Assembly: GCA_030248065.1 (NCBI GenBank)
Contig: JASAMV010002496.1
Span: 1 to 64,000 of the forward strand
Reading direction: 5' to 3'
DNA: 64,000 nucleotides
DNA from: Rhynchonema sp. JSB1_4
Lineage: Eukaryota > Nematoda > Chromadorea > Monhysterida > Xyalidae
Below are positions 37,501-45,187 of this stretch, piece after piece; the stretch's first letter is position 1; each line of letters begins with the position of its first letter. The notes below the pieces were generated by a model. The model was not told the DNA's origin and did not search any database. It saw nothing but the letters and a program-made list of their open reading frames with translations. A program made the translations under genes and the position numbers.

Positions 37501-40500
37501 CACCAACCAATTCGTTGTCTTCGGCTTGCTGCCGGACTCTGCCCGACTTTGGGGAACAATCGCGCAATTCGACTGGGCGAGTGATGATGTTTCACTGGCT
37601 TACTGTGCCTGTTTGTCAAAGGCGACTGCTGTTGACGGTGACGATACTGGCTAGCGGATGTTTCATCGCGTCTAGCTGTTGTCCGTGGAATGTCACTGGT
37701 TGACGCGGACAATGTGCAGTCTTCGAATTGAAACAGGGGCGGCGTTGATTGGCCGCCTCCTTGATGTTGATTGGCTGCTGACGGGATGGACTCGGTGGAG
37801 CTATTCGGCACCGCTTCGCTGGGGATTGCCTGAAAATCAAGGTTTTTATACAACTTGGAATTATACAACACGGAAGCGTGCACTTGATGAAAATATTAGC
37901 GATGCATTACACGTTGTATACAAAGTCTGTTGATTATATTTCGACATAGTGTATAAGCCCCATTCAGCGATGTTTGGAGCGGGTTGGGTCGACGCCATTC
38001 TAAATGAATGTTTTGAATGTTTCACAGGCATTGCCAACTCAGGCAAAGACCAATTGAACATTGCTCGCTGCGTGGCGCAAAGACACTTGGCTTGTCATCG
38101 CACGACACCAACAATGTTCAATGGCTCTGCGCCTGAGTTGGCAATGCCTGAAACATTCATTTAGAATGGCGTCGACCCAACCCGCTCCAAACATCGCTGA
38201 ATGGGGCTTATACACTATGTCGAAATATAATCAACAGACTATAACTGCTATACAATTAACTGCCACCAGTTGGACAAAGAATGCGGTTTGGTTTGGGTAA
38301 TATACAACTTGGGCAACACTCAAGCCGCATGCGAGTCATCAAAATCGGAAACCGGATGATTGTGAAAGCACGTTCCGGCAGCCGGAAACCGGAAAATAAA
38401 AACCGGATTCTGGAAACCGGATTTCATTTTTTTGAGATTTGCATTCCGGAAACCGGAAACCCAGATTCCGGAAATCGGATGATTGTGAAAGCGGCCGCAG
38501 ACACGAAAACATGTGTGCTGATTGAAACAAACCTTCAGCTTGCCCATGCTTTCATTCAGCCACTCGCCCGACACTCGTTCAGCCAGAATCCTGCCAGATC
38601 GATGCGAGGCGGCCACGAACGACCAGTCCTCGTCAGGGGTGCTGAGCACAAACGACGGCTCCCTTGATGGGCCAGGGGCCTCATCAGTAACATGTTCCGT
38701 GTGCGGCGGCCTTGTGTCCGACGGAAGGCCAGTCGATTGGCCTTGTGTGCTGGCAAGGTTCATTGGATTTTGATGATCAGAACTGTTGAACGAACGTGCC
38801 GAAGCGGAGGAGTTGGTGTCTGGCCCATCGAGCGAAGACGGACCATGACGGAGACGACCAAACCTGAGAATATGGGACTACATGGTCGCCGAGAAGTACT
38901 TCATTTTTTGTGTCAGAAGCGTCATTGAAAACGTTCTGAGAAGCACCCATGTTGCGGCAGCACATTTGCGTTTGTGACCGTGATTCTCAGCTCACAAGTG
39001 CACGCAGAACAACGACAACACCAAAAACACACAACACCAAATAACAGAATGCAAACGGCTGGTCTTGGTTTGGGGTTGAGCGGGTCTGCCTAAAACCACC
39101 AAGATCAAGTGATCTAAGGCCTATAATGTGGTATGTCCGAGAGAATTCCGAGAACGAGAAGCAAAGTGCCGTTTTAAACACACTGTGCGCACCAGAGATC
39201 GGAAACGGGCCGGCCCGGCCCGGGCCGGGCCGCGATTTTGGAGTTGGTCGACCGGGCCGGGCCGGGCCGGAGATTTGGGGGACCGGGCCGGGCAGGGCCG
39301 GAGATTTGGGGGGACCGGGCCGGTATGCCTAAATTTGAACGAAATTACCGTTTTTTGAACCAAAATTTTCAAAATTTTTGCGCTTCGCGCAATAACATTT
39401 CCTAGTTCTTGATCTTTTCAGTCATCGTTTTGAAGAAAGAAGCAGTAGCTACCCATACCCAGGCCTTTGCTTTGCAGCAATCAACCTACTGTACCACCAA
39501 AAAAGCCTGCCTGCAATCAACCTACCTACTGTAGTACCGACCGGCCGAGCTGGGGGGAGTCGTCCGGGAATTTATGCCTACATATTGATGAGAATGTACT
39601 CTTAAGCGCTAATTTCGCGCGTCACGCGCGATTTTTCGCCTATATGGAGTGAAAAATACCGATTTTAAACCATTTTGAGCAAAAATTATACCATACCTAC
39701 TACACTACTGTACCAACCGGGGCGGCGACTTACGTACTGCATCAGGATGGCGCGTCAATCTACCTACCTACCCTTCCCCCCAGCCCCAGCTGTACCAACC
39801 AGTGAAAACAATTATTCTGCAGAAAATTTTCGAATTTTTTTCAGCTTTTTGGACTTTTTTAGTTTTCAGCCCTTGAAAATTGGCTGACCGGGCCGGGCCG
39901 GGCCGGGCCGACCTCAAGCCAAAACGGGCCGGGCCGGGCCGACCTGCAGCCCTCCACCGGGCCGGGCCGGACTTTTCGCCGACCGGGCCGGGCCGGGCCG
40001 ACTTTACCCGGCCCGTTTCCGATCTCTGGTGCGCACACAACACAACCGGCATAATACAATATATAACACAGATGTTATACCTTGTGTGTTACCTTGCGAC
40101 GTTGTCTGCCGTACGTATGGTGGTTGTGTCCGTATGCTCCACCACCTGTCGGGGCTGTTCCGGTTCCAGTTCCGGTTCCGGGCTGTTGGCCGACCCTGAT
40201 GAGCTCGGTAGCACCACTGACGAGGGCTGCAGCACCGCGGCCAAGTCGCCGCTGAACAGAGCGTCGTCCGGTTCGAGCTCGAACTCCTAAATTTAATTTG
40301 AAATTTTTGAATTTTTAATTATGCACAGAAAATAAGTAAAAATCTGTGGTGGTGTTATGTTCGTGTTATGGTATGTTCATGCATTAACCAAGACATATGA
40401 CCAGACAATTAATCTAAAAATCGAAAAAATGTAACATACAGAAGTAGATCTATACAGACCGTCAGAAACTGAACGAAACAGACGACACGCGACAGCAATC

Positions 40501-41247
40501 GATGGTGAATGGTGAAGTCAAGGAACGACTCGGCGCACGTTCGGCGATCAGAAATCGTATCCGGCTGACGTTTGCCTAAAATTATTAATCTAAATTATTA
40601 TACAAACTAACGACACAAAATTCGAATAAAAAAACAGGCCAACCGAAAAGTTTCGGTTTCGGAAAATCGGGCAGAGCGCCGCGCAATCGCAGCTGTTCGT
40701 GTGCCTGCCGGACGTTCTGATAGAGATCGCGCAGACGTTTGTAGCGCGTCCACGTGACGAAACGGCACGCGTCTTGTTCGAGCGCGTTTTTCGGCGTCGC
40801 CTGAATATTTTGTTTTTTGTTTTTGTTTTGTTTTTTTTATTTGTTTTTGTGAGGAATTACCGTTTAAAAATAGCTACTGTTTGGCTGTGTTTTCGCTGGA
40901 GCTTGTCTTACTATCCCTTCGCAGGGCATGATAACAGCGAGGATAACTGATCCAAATGATCCGAAAGGACAGAGATGAAACAACTTGTGGAGCAGCAGCT
41001 GAGAAAAAACAAATTGATCTTGACAACGAAATGAGAAAAAATTCCTGTAACATAGTAACATGACACTGAAAACGCGTTCTAAACTCCCAAAATTCGCGCC
41101 ACAAACCTGAATAACAATTTTGTACGCCGTATAGCCGTCGGGATGCTCGAACGCTTCAGGGACGGTCAAACAGAGCTCGAATTTGTCGAAGTCATTCACA
41201 AGTTGATGATCCTGTGCTTCTTGCGCTGTTTCAACGCACGCGGACAT
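22563..41247 (-). CDS. RPS6KC1: RPS6KC1-like PX-MIT pseudokinase (ribosomal protein S6 kinase delta-1)
   Basis: Exons 5' to 3': 41107-41247, 40644-40800, 40460-40575, 40093-40286, 38533-38819, 37508-37829, 37234-37344, 36019-36336, 35395-35582, 27738-28010, 26813-26966, 26320-26513, 25803-25893, 25392-25671, 24616-24738, 23965-24092, 23415-23598 and 22563-22662. PX segment: HPDGYTAYKIV, FVTWTRYKRLRDLY and CAESFLDF. MIT segment: DDYLVQAAQFISSAQ to RKKTAKYLLKAERLY. The kinase-like domain is split by a low-complexity insert, as in human RPS6KC1: LFVLKF, ILLIEYN, then WMVDVIDAVTHLHNEG, RHLSLHNLLL, WSLGAVFYELLNGHPLY and RIGALNIADLQNHPFF. About 1120 residues versus about 1066 in human. The catalytic-loop Asp is His and no DFG is seen. 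PX and MIT domains suggest endosomal membrane binding. The phase between 40093-40286 and 38533-38819 is unresolved (a donor at a GTACGG inside the former would fix it), and the 5' part of 27738-28010 lies in G/C-rich sequence. Confidence 0.9.
24123..24396. mobile_element. TA-flanked MITE, copy e, full length
   Basis: TTGGTCGCACAATGGCC to GTCATTGTGCGACCAA with TA at 24121-24122 and 24397-24398. In an RPS6KC1-like intron. Confidence 0.88.
24548..24608 (-). repeat. tRNA-like sequence, degenerate
   Basis: The minus strand reads GTGGCGCAATCAGTTGAC (A-box-like) and GGGTTAGAATCCTGC (B-box-like) about 35 bases apart. Stems are poor, so this is a tRNA relic or SINE head rather than a working gene. 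Confidence 0.4.
24834..25278. mobile_element. Foldback element, ~445 bp, family T14
   Basis: Arms 24834-24965 and 25165-25278 are inverted: ACAAAACAAAGTCAAGCTC, ACGCTGGCTCGTGCAG and TTTTCTAAACGAAGGGTCAA recur as complements. It lies in the RPS6KC1-like intron between exons 25392-25671 and 24616-24738. Confidence 0.78.
27191..27695. mobile_element. Foldback element, family T4-like (GGTGGAATTAT ends)
   Basis: TTAA at 27187-27190 on the left and TTTA on the right. Ends GGTGGAATTAT and ATAATTCCACC; the subterminal GGGCGCAAC and GGTCGTCG segments also recur inverted. It lies in the RPS6KC1-like intron next to exon 27738-28010. The ends resemble those of 14638-15165, suggesting related elements. 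Confidence 0.8.
28571..32860 (-). CDS. Non-LTR retrotransposon polyprotein: Ulp1-like protease, APE endonuclease, reverse transcriptase
   Basis: One uninterrupted 1429-codon frame inside a large RPS6KC1-like intron, on the same strand. Residues ~160-335 resemble a C48/Ulp1 cysteine protease: KWWHDAIINATL at the start, NHWALL with His226, YYDG with Asp243, and QADSINCGP with Gln292 and Cys298, so the triad and oxyanion Gln look intact. A basic linker follows. From ~478 an APE-type endonuclease begins (INVNSLRGK, LMLQETKLGE with Glu509, FGGDWNC, later SHAVVSA). The reverse transcriptase carries YRPISLLN, FIDLSKAFDTVP, GVPQGSVLGPLLF and KFADDL. Its organisation resembles CR1/L2/Rex1-type (Jockey superfamily) elements; the clade is not resolved. 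No separate ORF1 or RNase H was recognised. A candidate A-rich 3' tail, read on the minus strand, lies near 28110-28158. The intact frame suggests a young copy. Confidence 0.93.
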   Translation of the reverse strand: MGATIPTPGKQKKPSGFQALQKDVPNAGVDDDNSVYMNCQSEIDECTENWACHDPINDSPVVSSLVPTTAVQAVNQTTMSSACSSDTCMVESNINSGDWVTVSVKKRSVNKNAPSKSAPSQRGTTQNNKSKMIDKACKRPNERSTRRSEPDFTGYKENINDKWWHDAIINATLKLRVLQLSDKYTAVDAKIWHYSDDMGTAQSVPLLSEHTDWQFCFIPVFRGYNHWALLCVNKDTNVGTYYDGIYQEIKPGTVSEPKLNVELEMNLRTIWYKLTGSKGLILTVPCIPIHKQADSINCGPIVCLFAERLITKQSLKFQARTVQQYRNTIETWVRENELIPSTLTESEQNDLADIEQQFRQNEIAEIEQQFRELYGDDASCYPRFDVSNTIQCEKAPCPQSHKTMTTDHEVETKSIQDESNCSIAVKTNRDVTTHKPSKSVQTRKRAPNSGEHMTTKRAQKSKKCTTDTRGHKTTEILCETINVNSLRGKIHTIETHIAADKPDILMLQETKLGETTMGKFDLHGYVLFEKRRNENGGGVATYVRKNLNPYLPKYSNSSIKDLEVCLCAITVGKSKILVLNGYRSPTPTGPHACSINDFVDGVTSFLSQIDGKYDHYIFGGDWNCCCLTENESADLLVSLKEYGLELRVTEPTHEKRLLDVLFVSETLTTKVQLKTPIEKSHAVVSAKVIIPDQGVNNRQYSRVPMYHQTDWNYVREVITAKNLPKMVTEAPNVNAALQRFNNTITFHVNQNTKFKTFPVTNKPKREPWITRDLEKLTRKKNQAYANWLKTTKRDKRSPKFYKVKKLKAQVKKLESQCRKDFHANTFKKGLQERAVWQHVNAVQGKIKSDIPALHNKDGQLITDEVLKAREFRKHFASVWNKTDQPGREPIGQLECPETELCDVEFVKSFLSKLKLHKSPGIDELKPVVLKELAPAIAPALCCLIRRCQKECTIPDEFKESITVPIPKVPRPQHFNDYRPISLLNITEKCFERHIYKVLLPYIEPQLSGFQFGFRTGRGCSDALWHFDSLITSELDKNPFVYATFIDLSKAFDTVPFNSLINCLITDYPIPSYFILLLRSYLSNRKMCVRVGKSKSEMINITSGVPQGSVLGPLLFIAYVNSIFKLTLSTSTKMIKFADDLVVIHPAVTDNCISHLQTDIDQITAFFEGKMLKVNEKKTKLVVFRRMHSTRPTVNIVINSANIEQVNSYKYLGILVDEHLNYNLHCHKVSAKVKKTIGFLTRAFRGSVPINSLKCLYISLLQSVMLYGCGSSYPIRKCDKITIERTQKFACRAILNNWQRDTSYHDLLKAVGLLPFHRQVFAIRLCTVYQYVNGIRFSLPELFTLLSECETRASARTNHTKSIKLDKPNTTRYQQSAMYSTALMFNALPQAVIDLPYSKFKKTVLSKELFDHVLNNLTSINNNTISDLDI
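33895..33964 (-). repeat. tRNA-derived repeat, copy 1
   Basis: The minus strand has an intact D arm (GTTCAGCTGGTTAGAAC) and T arm (GCAGGTTCAAAGCCTGC), but only 17 bases lie between them where a tRNA needs about 23, so the anticodon arm is short. A near-identical copy lies at 36755-36823: a tRNA-derived SINE head or tRNA pseudogene family. Confidence 0.6.
33992..34720. mobile_element. hAT-like non-autonomous element, 729 bp
   Basis: Ends CAGGGTTG and CAACCCTG, flanked by perfect CGTATGCA repeats (33984-33991, 34721-34728). A/T-homopolymer interior. In the large RPS6KC1-like intron. Confidence 0.88.
34821..35323. mobile_element. hAT-like non-autonomous element, 503 bp
   Basis: Ends CTGGGTTGGG and GCCCAACCCTG, flanked by perfect GCTGTAGC repeats (34813-34820, 35324-35331). 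The interior, read in reverse, matches 52183-52740 (AAACGGGTTTCAACCC and CTCATGTTGGGGAGAAAACG segments). Confidence 0.9.
36423..36682. mobile_element. Foldback element, ~260 bp, family T13
   Basis: Left arm TAAATTTCTAAATTCGTTGC and right arm GCGAAATTAGAAATTTCCTA are inverted, continuing through TTTTTACAGACGCAGGGAAA. Located in an RPS6KC1-like intron. Confidence 0.75.
36755..36823 (-). repeat. tRNA-derived repeat, copy 2
   Basis: Same D-arm and T-loop sequence and the same shortened middle as 33895-33964, differing at a few bases. Both copies lie in RPS6KC1-like introns. Confidence 0.6.
36850..37024. mobile_element. 175 bp foldback element, family T11, copy 2
   Basis: Ends ACTACGCCAACACGAGCCCG and CGGGCTCGTGTTGGCGTAGT. 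Same length and arms as 11801-11974. Located in an intron of the RPS6KC1-like gene. Confidence 0.85.
37965..38215. repeat. Inverted repeat, ~250 bp, with ATGTTTCA motifs in both arms
   Basis: Segments containing GAGCGGGTTGGGTCGACGCC and AATGTTTCACAGGCATTGCC at ~37975-38060 recur as complements at ~38110-38210. The outer sequence TATTTCGACATAGTGTATAAG is also mirrored. Located in an RPS6KC1-like intron. Confidence 0.8.
39193..40028. mobile_element. hAT-like element with GGCCCGG-rich ends, 836 bp
   Basis: Ends CAGAGATCGGAAACGGGCCG and CGGGCCCGTTTCCGATCTCTG-like complement, flanked by perfect GTGCGCAC repeats (39185-39192, 40029-40036). Both subterminal regions are arrays of GGGCCGGGCC. In an RPS6KC1-like intron. 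Confidence 0.9.
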
Positions 41248-41659
41248 CAGATTACGAAAGAGAGAATTGGGGAAGAGAGATAGATGGAGAGAAATTGAGA
41301 TAAAAGCAGGTGGAAGTCATTGATTACGATTGCCCATCGCTTTTCCGGGAACACGTTTGCTTTCGTCTGTCTCAAACTGAAACATTCATCAGCTGGGGCT
41401 GGGGCATAAATTGCGTCAGTAAACGTCATGCCGCTCAATGACCCATTCATGCAAGATACGCTCACTTCGCGTTACTAGTACACGTCAATCGCGCGCGGGC
41501 GCGGCGAGGCGAACCGAACGCGGACGAAAACGAAACTATGGTGGTGGTGACCAACTGAACAAACCGTTACTTCGAACCCTTAAAAATCGAAAAAGACTCG
41601 TAATTAAAATTTTAAAAAAGGAAAACACACCAACAAATAAGAATTTATCTAAGAGATAG

Positions 41660-41805
41660 GTAGGTAGCGAAAAAAACACACCAAACCAACCACACACACA
41701 CACAACAAAAACAAAAAACCAAACCAAACACACACCAAAAACCACCAAAACACAACCAAGCCCCCCAAAAAAACAAAAAAAAAACAACAAACCAACCATA
41801 GGCGA
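41660..41805. repeat. A/C-rich low-complexity tract
   Basis: Almost only A and C (CACACAACAAAAACAAAAAAC type) between the RPS6KC1-like start and the composite block. No structure beyond simple sequence. Confidence 0.8.
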
Positions 41806-42769
41806 AAATTGAGGCGGTTAGTGTTACCTGGCGCGGCGGTTAGTGTACTAGTGTACCTTCGTCGCGGCGGTTAGTGTACCTTAGGGGGACCCCTCCTGCC
41901 GGAGGCTACACTGGGGGGGGGGGGGGGGTCCCCCCCAATGGTACCCTACCCCGCCCCGGCCTGGTACGCTACCCCCCTACCCCGCCCCGCTCTTGTACCC
42001 TACCCCCTACCCCGCCCCTCCCTGGTACCCTACCCGCCCCCGATTTTTACCCCCAAAATGCCCATTTTTCGGTCAAAAATGCCCAAATTTCGACCGAAAA
42101 CCCTAAAAAGTGCAAAAAATCTCGCGCCGCGCGCGATATATGCACTTTTTAGTACATAAAAACAGGCACCCGAAAAAACTTGTGTTGTACCCTACCCGCC
42201 CCGAAAAATCTTCCCCCCCCTCCCCCCAAACCGGATTTCCCCCCCCCCCAAAATCCCAGGTACACTACCCCCCTACCCGCCCCGATTTTTTCCACCTATG
42301 TTACCCTACCAGTGTAGTGGCAGGCCCATGTGTGGGAGGTAAGTATGATGCGGGGTTGGGGACCGGAAGCGTGAGAGGTATGATTTTTGGTACCCAAAAA
42401 CGCGAAAAAACACCGTTTTTGTGATACGATTTTGGCCAAAAAATGAGGTAAAAATAGTACTTTTTCCAAATTTTCGCCGAAAATCGCCTAAAAATAGGTA
42501 TTATGGGTGGGGTTGCGCGCGCAGCGCGCGATTTTTGGGAAAATAAGGTCGGGAAAAACGCGATTTTTGCCTTAAAAAGGTATAAAATTGCTTGTGAGAG
42601 GTATGATTTGGAGTTGTGAGAGGTAATAGTACAACCCCCCCCCCAACCCCCCTCGGGTTTTGTGGTAGGTAAGTACGGAGAGGGGGGCGTGACCCCCCCC
42701 CCCCACCCCCCCAGCCACTACTATGTACCCTACCCGCCCCGCAAAAGTAGCCACAGCACTGAGTAGTAT

Positions 42770-42925
42770 TGATTTGGTATTGGGTATTGGTATTGGTATT
42801 GGGTCTCGCCCGGTATTGGTATTGGGTATTGGTATTGGGTCTGCAATTTGGTATTGGTATTGGGTATTGGGTATTGGTACAGGGCCGGTATTGGTATTGG
42901 GTATTGGTATTGGGTGTCAAAAGTG
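42770..42925. repeat. GGTATTGG microsatellite-like tract
   Basis: Irregular tandem repeats of GGTATTGGTATTGGGTATTGG, interrupted by GCCCGG and TCTGCAATTT segments. Confidence 0.85.
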
Positions 42926-43108
42926 GTATTGTGCCCAGGCCTACTCGAGGGTTCGATCGAACGTCGAACCTACCGTAAAAACCTACCGCAAAAACCTAAA
43001 TAGAAGGGGGGCTCTATTAATTCACTGACCCCATTTTGGGGGGCTCTATTACGGGGGGCTCTATTCCGGGGGGGGGGGGGGGGGCTCTATTAATTCACTG
43101 ACACGAAC

Positions 43109-44649
43109 CAGAGGTCGCAATCGGGCCGGGTTTGGCCGGCCCGGCCCGGCCCGAGCCCCCAAATCTCCGGCCCGGCCCGGCCCGACCCGTACCCCCAAAT
43201 CTCCGGCCCGGCCCGACCCGTACCCCCAAATCTCCGGCCCGGCCCGGCCCGAACACCCAAATCTCCGGCCCGGCCCGACCCGTACCCCCAAATCTCCGGC
43301 CCGGCCCGACCCGTACCCCCAAATCTCCGGCCCGGCCCGGCCCGTACCCCCAATCTCCGGCCCGGCCCGGCCCGACCCGTACCCCCAAATCTCCGGCCCG
43401 GCCCGGCCCGAACCCCCAAATCTCCGGCCCGGCCCGGCCCGGCCCGAATTTTTGGCTCAGATTTTAACCCAATTTTTGTCATAATTTTGCGATTTTTGAA
43501 TCTATTTTTTTTGGTTGAAAATTCATTGTTTTCCATGAAAAAGTCGCCAGATAGACAATACCAATGGTGTGGCTGGGGGGTGGGGGTCCCCCCTTGGTAC
43601 AGCAGGTAGGTAAGGTAGATGACGCGCCATCCTGGTACAGTAGGTAGGTCGCCACCGCCGGCTGGTACAGTAGGTTGCTATTTTGGCTCAAAATGGTATA
43701 AAATCGATATTTTTCACTCCAAATAATCGAAAAATCGCGCGGGTTTTAGAGTGCATTTTCATCTAAATTTAGACATAAAAAATTTTGTTCCCCCCCCCCA
43801 AGCTCGGCCGGTACAGTAGGTAGCTTGACTGCAGGCCTTTCTGGTGGTCAGTGCTACTGACCAGTAGTGTCGGTACCTACACCGACTTTTTTCCGACACC
43901 GACGCCGATCCCTACTGACTCAGTAGGTTGATTGCACGCCTGGGTAGCCACACCACCAGGGTAGTACTTGGGGGGGGTGGGGGGGGGGTCCCCCCCAAAT
44001 TGATCTATCTAGTCAACACTTATGGGCAAATCTATCTATCGTCAACAAATTCTGGGAACAATCTATCTATCGTCAACACATTTCGACCCCAAAATGGGCA
44101 TTTTTGCCTCAAAATGGCTCAAAATCGGTATTTTTTGTCCCAAATAGGCAAAAAATCGCGCGCTACGCGCGGATTTAGTACATCTATACACATTTTCATT
44201 AATATTTACACATTATTACCTACTTAATGCACTATACTATACCTTGATTTTTGGCGACCCCCCCCCCCCCCCCCACCATCTATCTATCGTCAACAAGTTT
44301 GGGTCGACCCCCCCCCCCCCCCCCAGATTTCGGACTTTGGTCATCTATCTATCGTCAACACATTTCGGGTCCCAATCTATCTATCGTCAACACCCTGACC
44401 AAGTACTACACTGCACACCACTGGACAATACTGATCACTTACTTGCCAAATCCGTCAGAAATTTTAGTATTTTTGACAAAAAAACCCTACTTTTTCAGTA
44501 AAATAAGTCACTTCAGAAGCTTCGGGCCGGGGTGTCCGGCCCGGCCCGTCCCGACCGTCCAAATCTCCGGCCCGGCCCGGCCCGAGCCAAAAGCCCAAAA
44601 TCGCGGCCCGGCCCGGCCCGAGCTCGGGCCGGCCCGATTGCGACCTCTG
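43109..44649. mobile_element. hAT-like element with GGCCCGG-rich ends, 1.54 kb
   Basis: Ends CAGAGGTCGCAATCGGGCCG and CGGCCCGATTGCGACCTCTG, flanked by ACACGAAC (43101-43108) and ACCCGAAC (44650-44657), 7 of 8 matching. Related to 39193-40028; the left part is a minisatellite. Confidence 0.85.
43130..43445. repeat. GC-rich minisatellite
   Basis: About nine or ten units of 30-36 bp built on CCCAAATCTCCGGCCCGG, variably ending CCCGACCCGTAC or CCGAAC. Long Gly/Pro/Arg frames here come from the repeat. It forms the left arm of the hAT-like element 43109-44649. Confidence 0.88.
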
Positions 44650-44887
44650 ACCCGAACCTGAAAAATTGTTCCCAGAAATACCGTATTCCCCAAAATAGAG
44701 CCCCCCCCAAAAAAATAGAGCCCCCCAAAAAAATACAGCCCCCCTAAAAGGGGTCAGTGAAAAAATAGAGCCCCCCCCAACTTGGAATTCCCCGCGTGGG
44801 GGTCGTAAAGTCAAGTTCTTGTATAAGAAGACACCTTGTGTACCACGTTTGTGGTTTACGTGGAGTCAGAGTCAGTGTAGTTCCTGG

Positions 44888-45187
44888 CAGTGCTGTGGCT
44901 ACTTTTGCGGGGCGGGTAGGGTACATAGGTGGAAAAATCCGAAAAATCCGCGCAGCGCGAAATTTTTCGCACTTTTTAGGGTTTTCGGTCGAAATTTGGG
45001 CATTTTTGACCGAAAAATGGGCATTTTGGGGGTAAAAATCGGGGCGGGTAGGGTACCAGGGGCGGGGCGGGGTAGGGGGGTAGGGTACCAGAGCGGGGCG
45101 GGTAGGGGGGTAGCGTACCAGGCCGGGGCGGGTAGGGTACCATTGGGGGGGGGACCCCCCCCCCCCCCCCCCCCAGCCACAGCACTG
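44888..45187. mobile_element. hAT-like element, 300 bp, in the composite block
   Basis: Ends CAGTGCTGTGGCTAC and AGCCACAGCACTG, flanked by perfect GTTCCTGG repeats (44880-44887, 45188-45195). The interior has GGGGCGGGTAGGGTACC units. The right-end sequence recurs inverted near 42722-42756. Confidence 0.85.

Noticed and set aside
39121..40059. Open frames rich in GRAGP repeats
   Set aside because: Products of GGGCCGGGCC arrays in the arms of a hAT-like element.
43061..43536. Long Gly/Arg/Pro/Ala-rich open frames on both strands
   Set aside because: They come from the ~31 bp GC-rich minisatellite; frames are open in several registers with no start context, splice partner or family resemblance.
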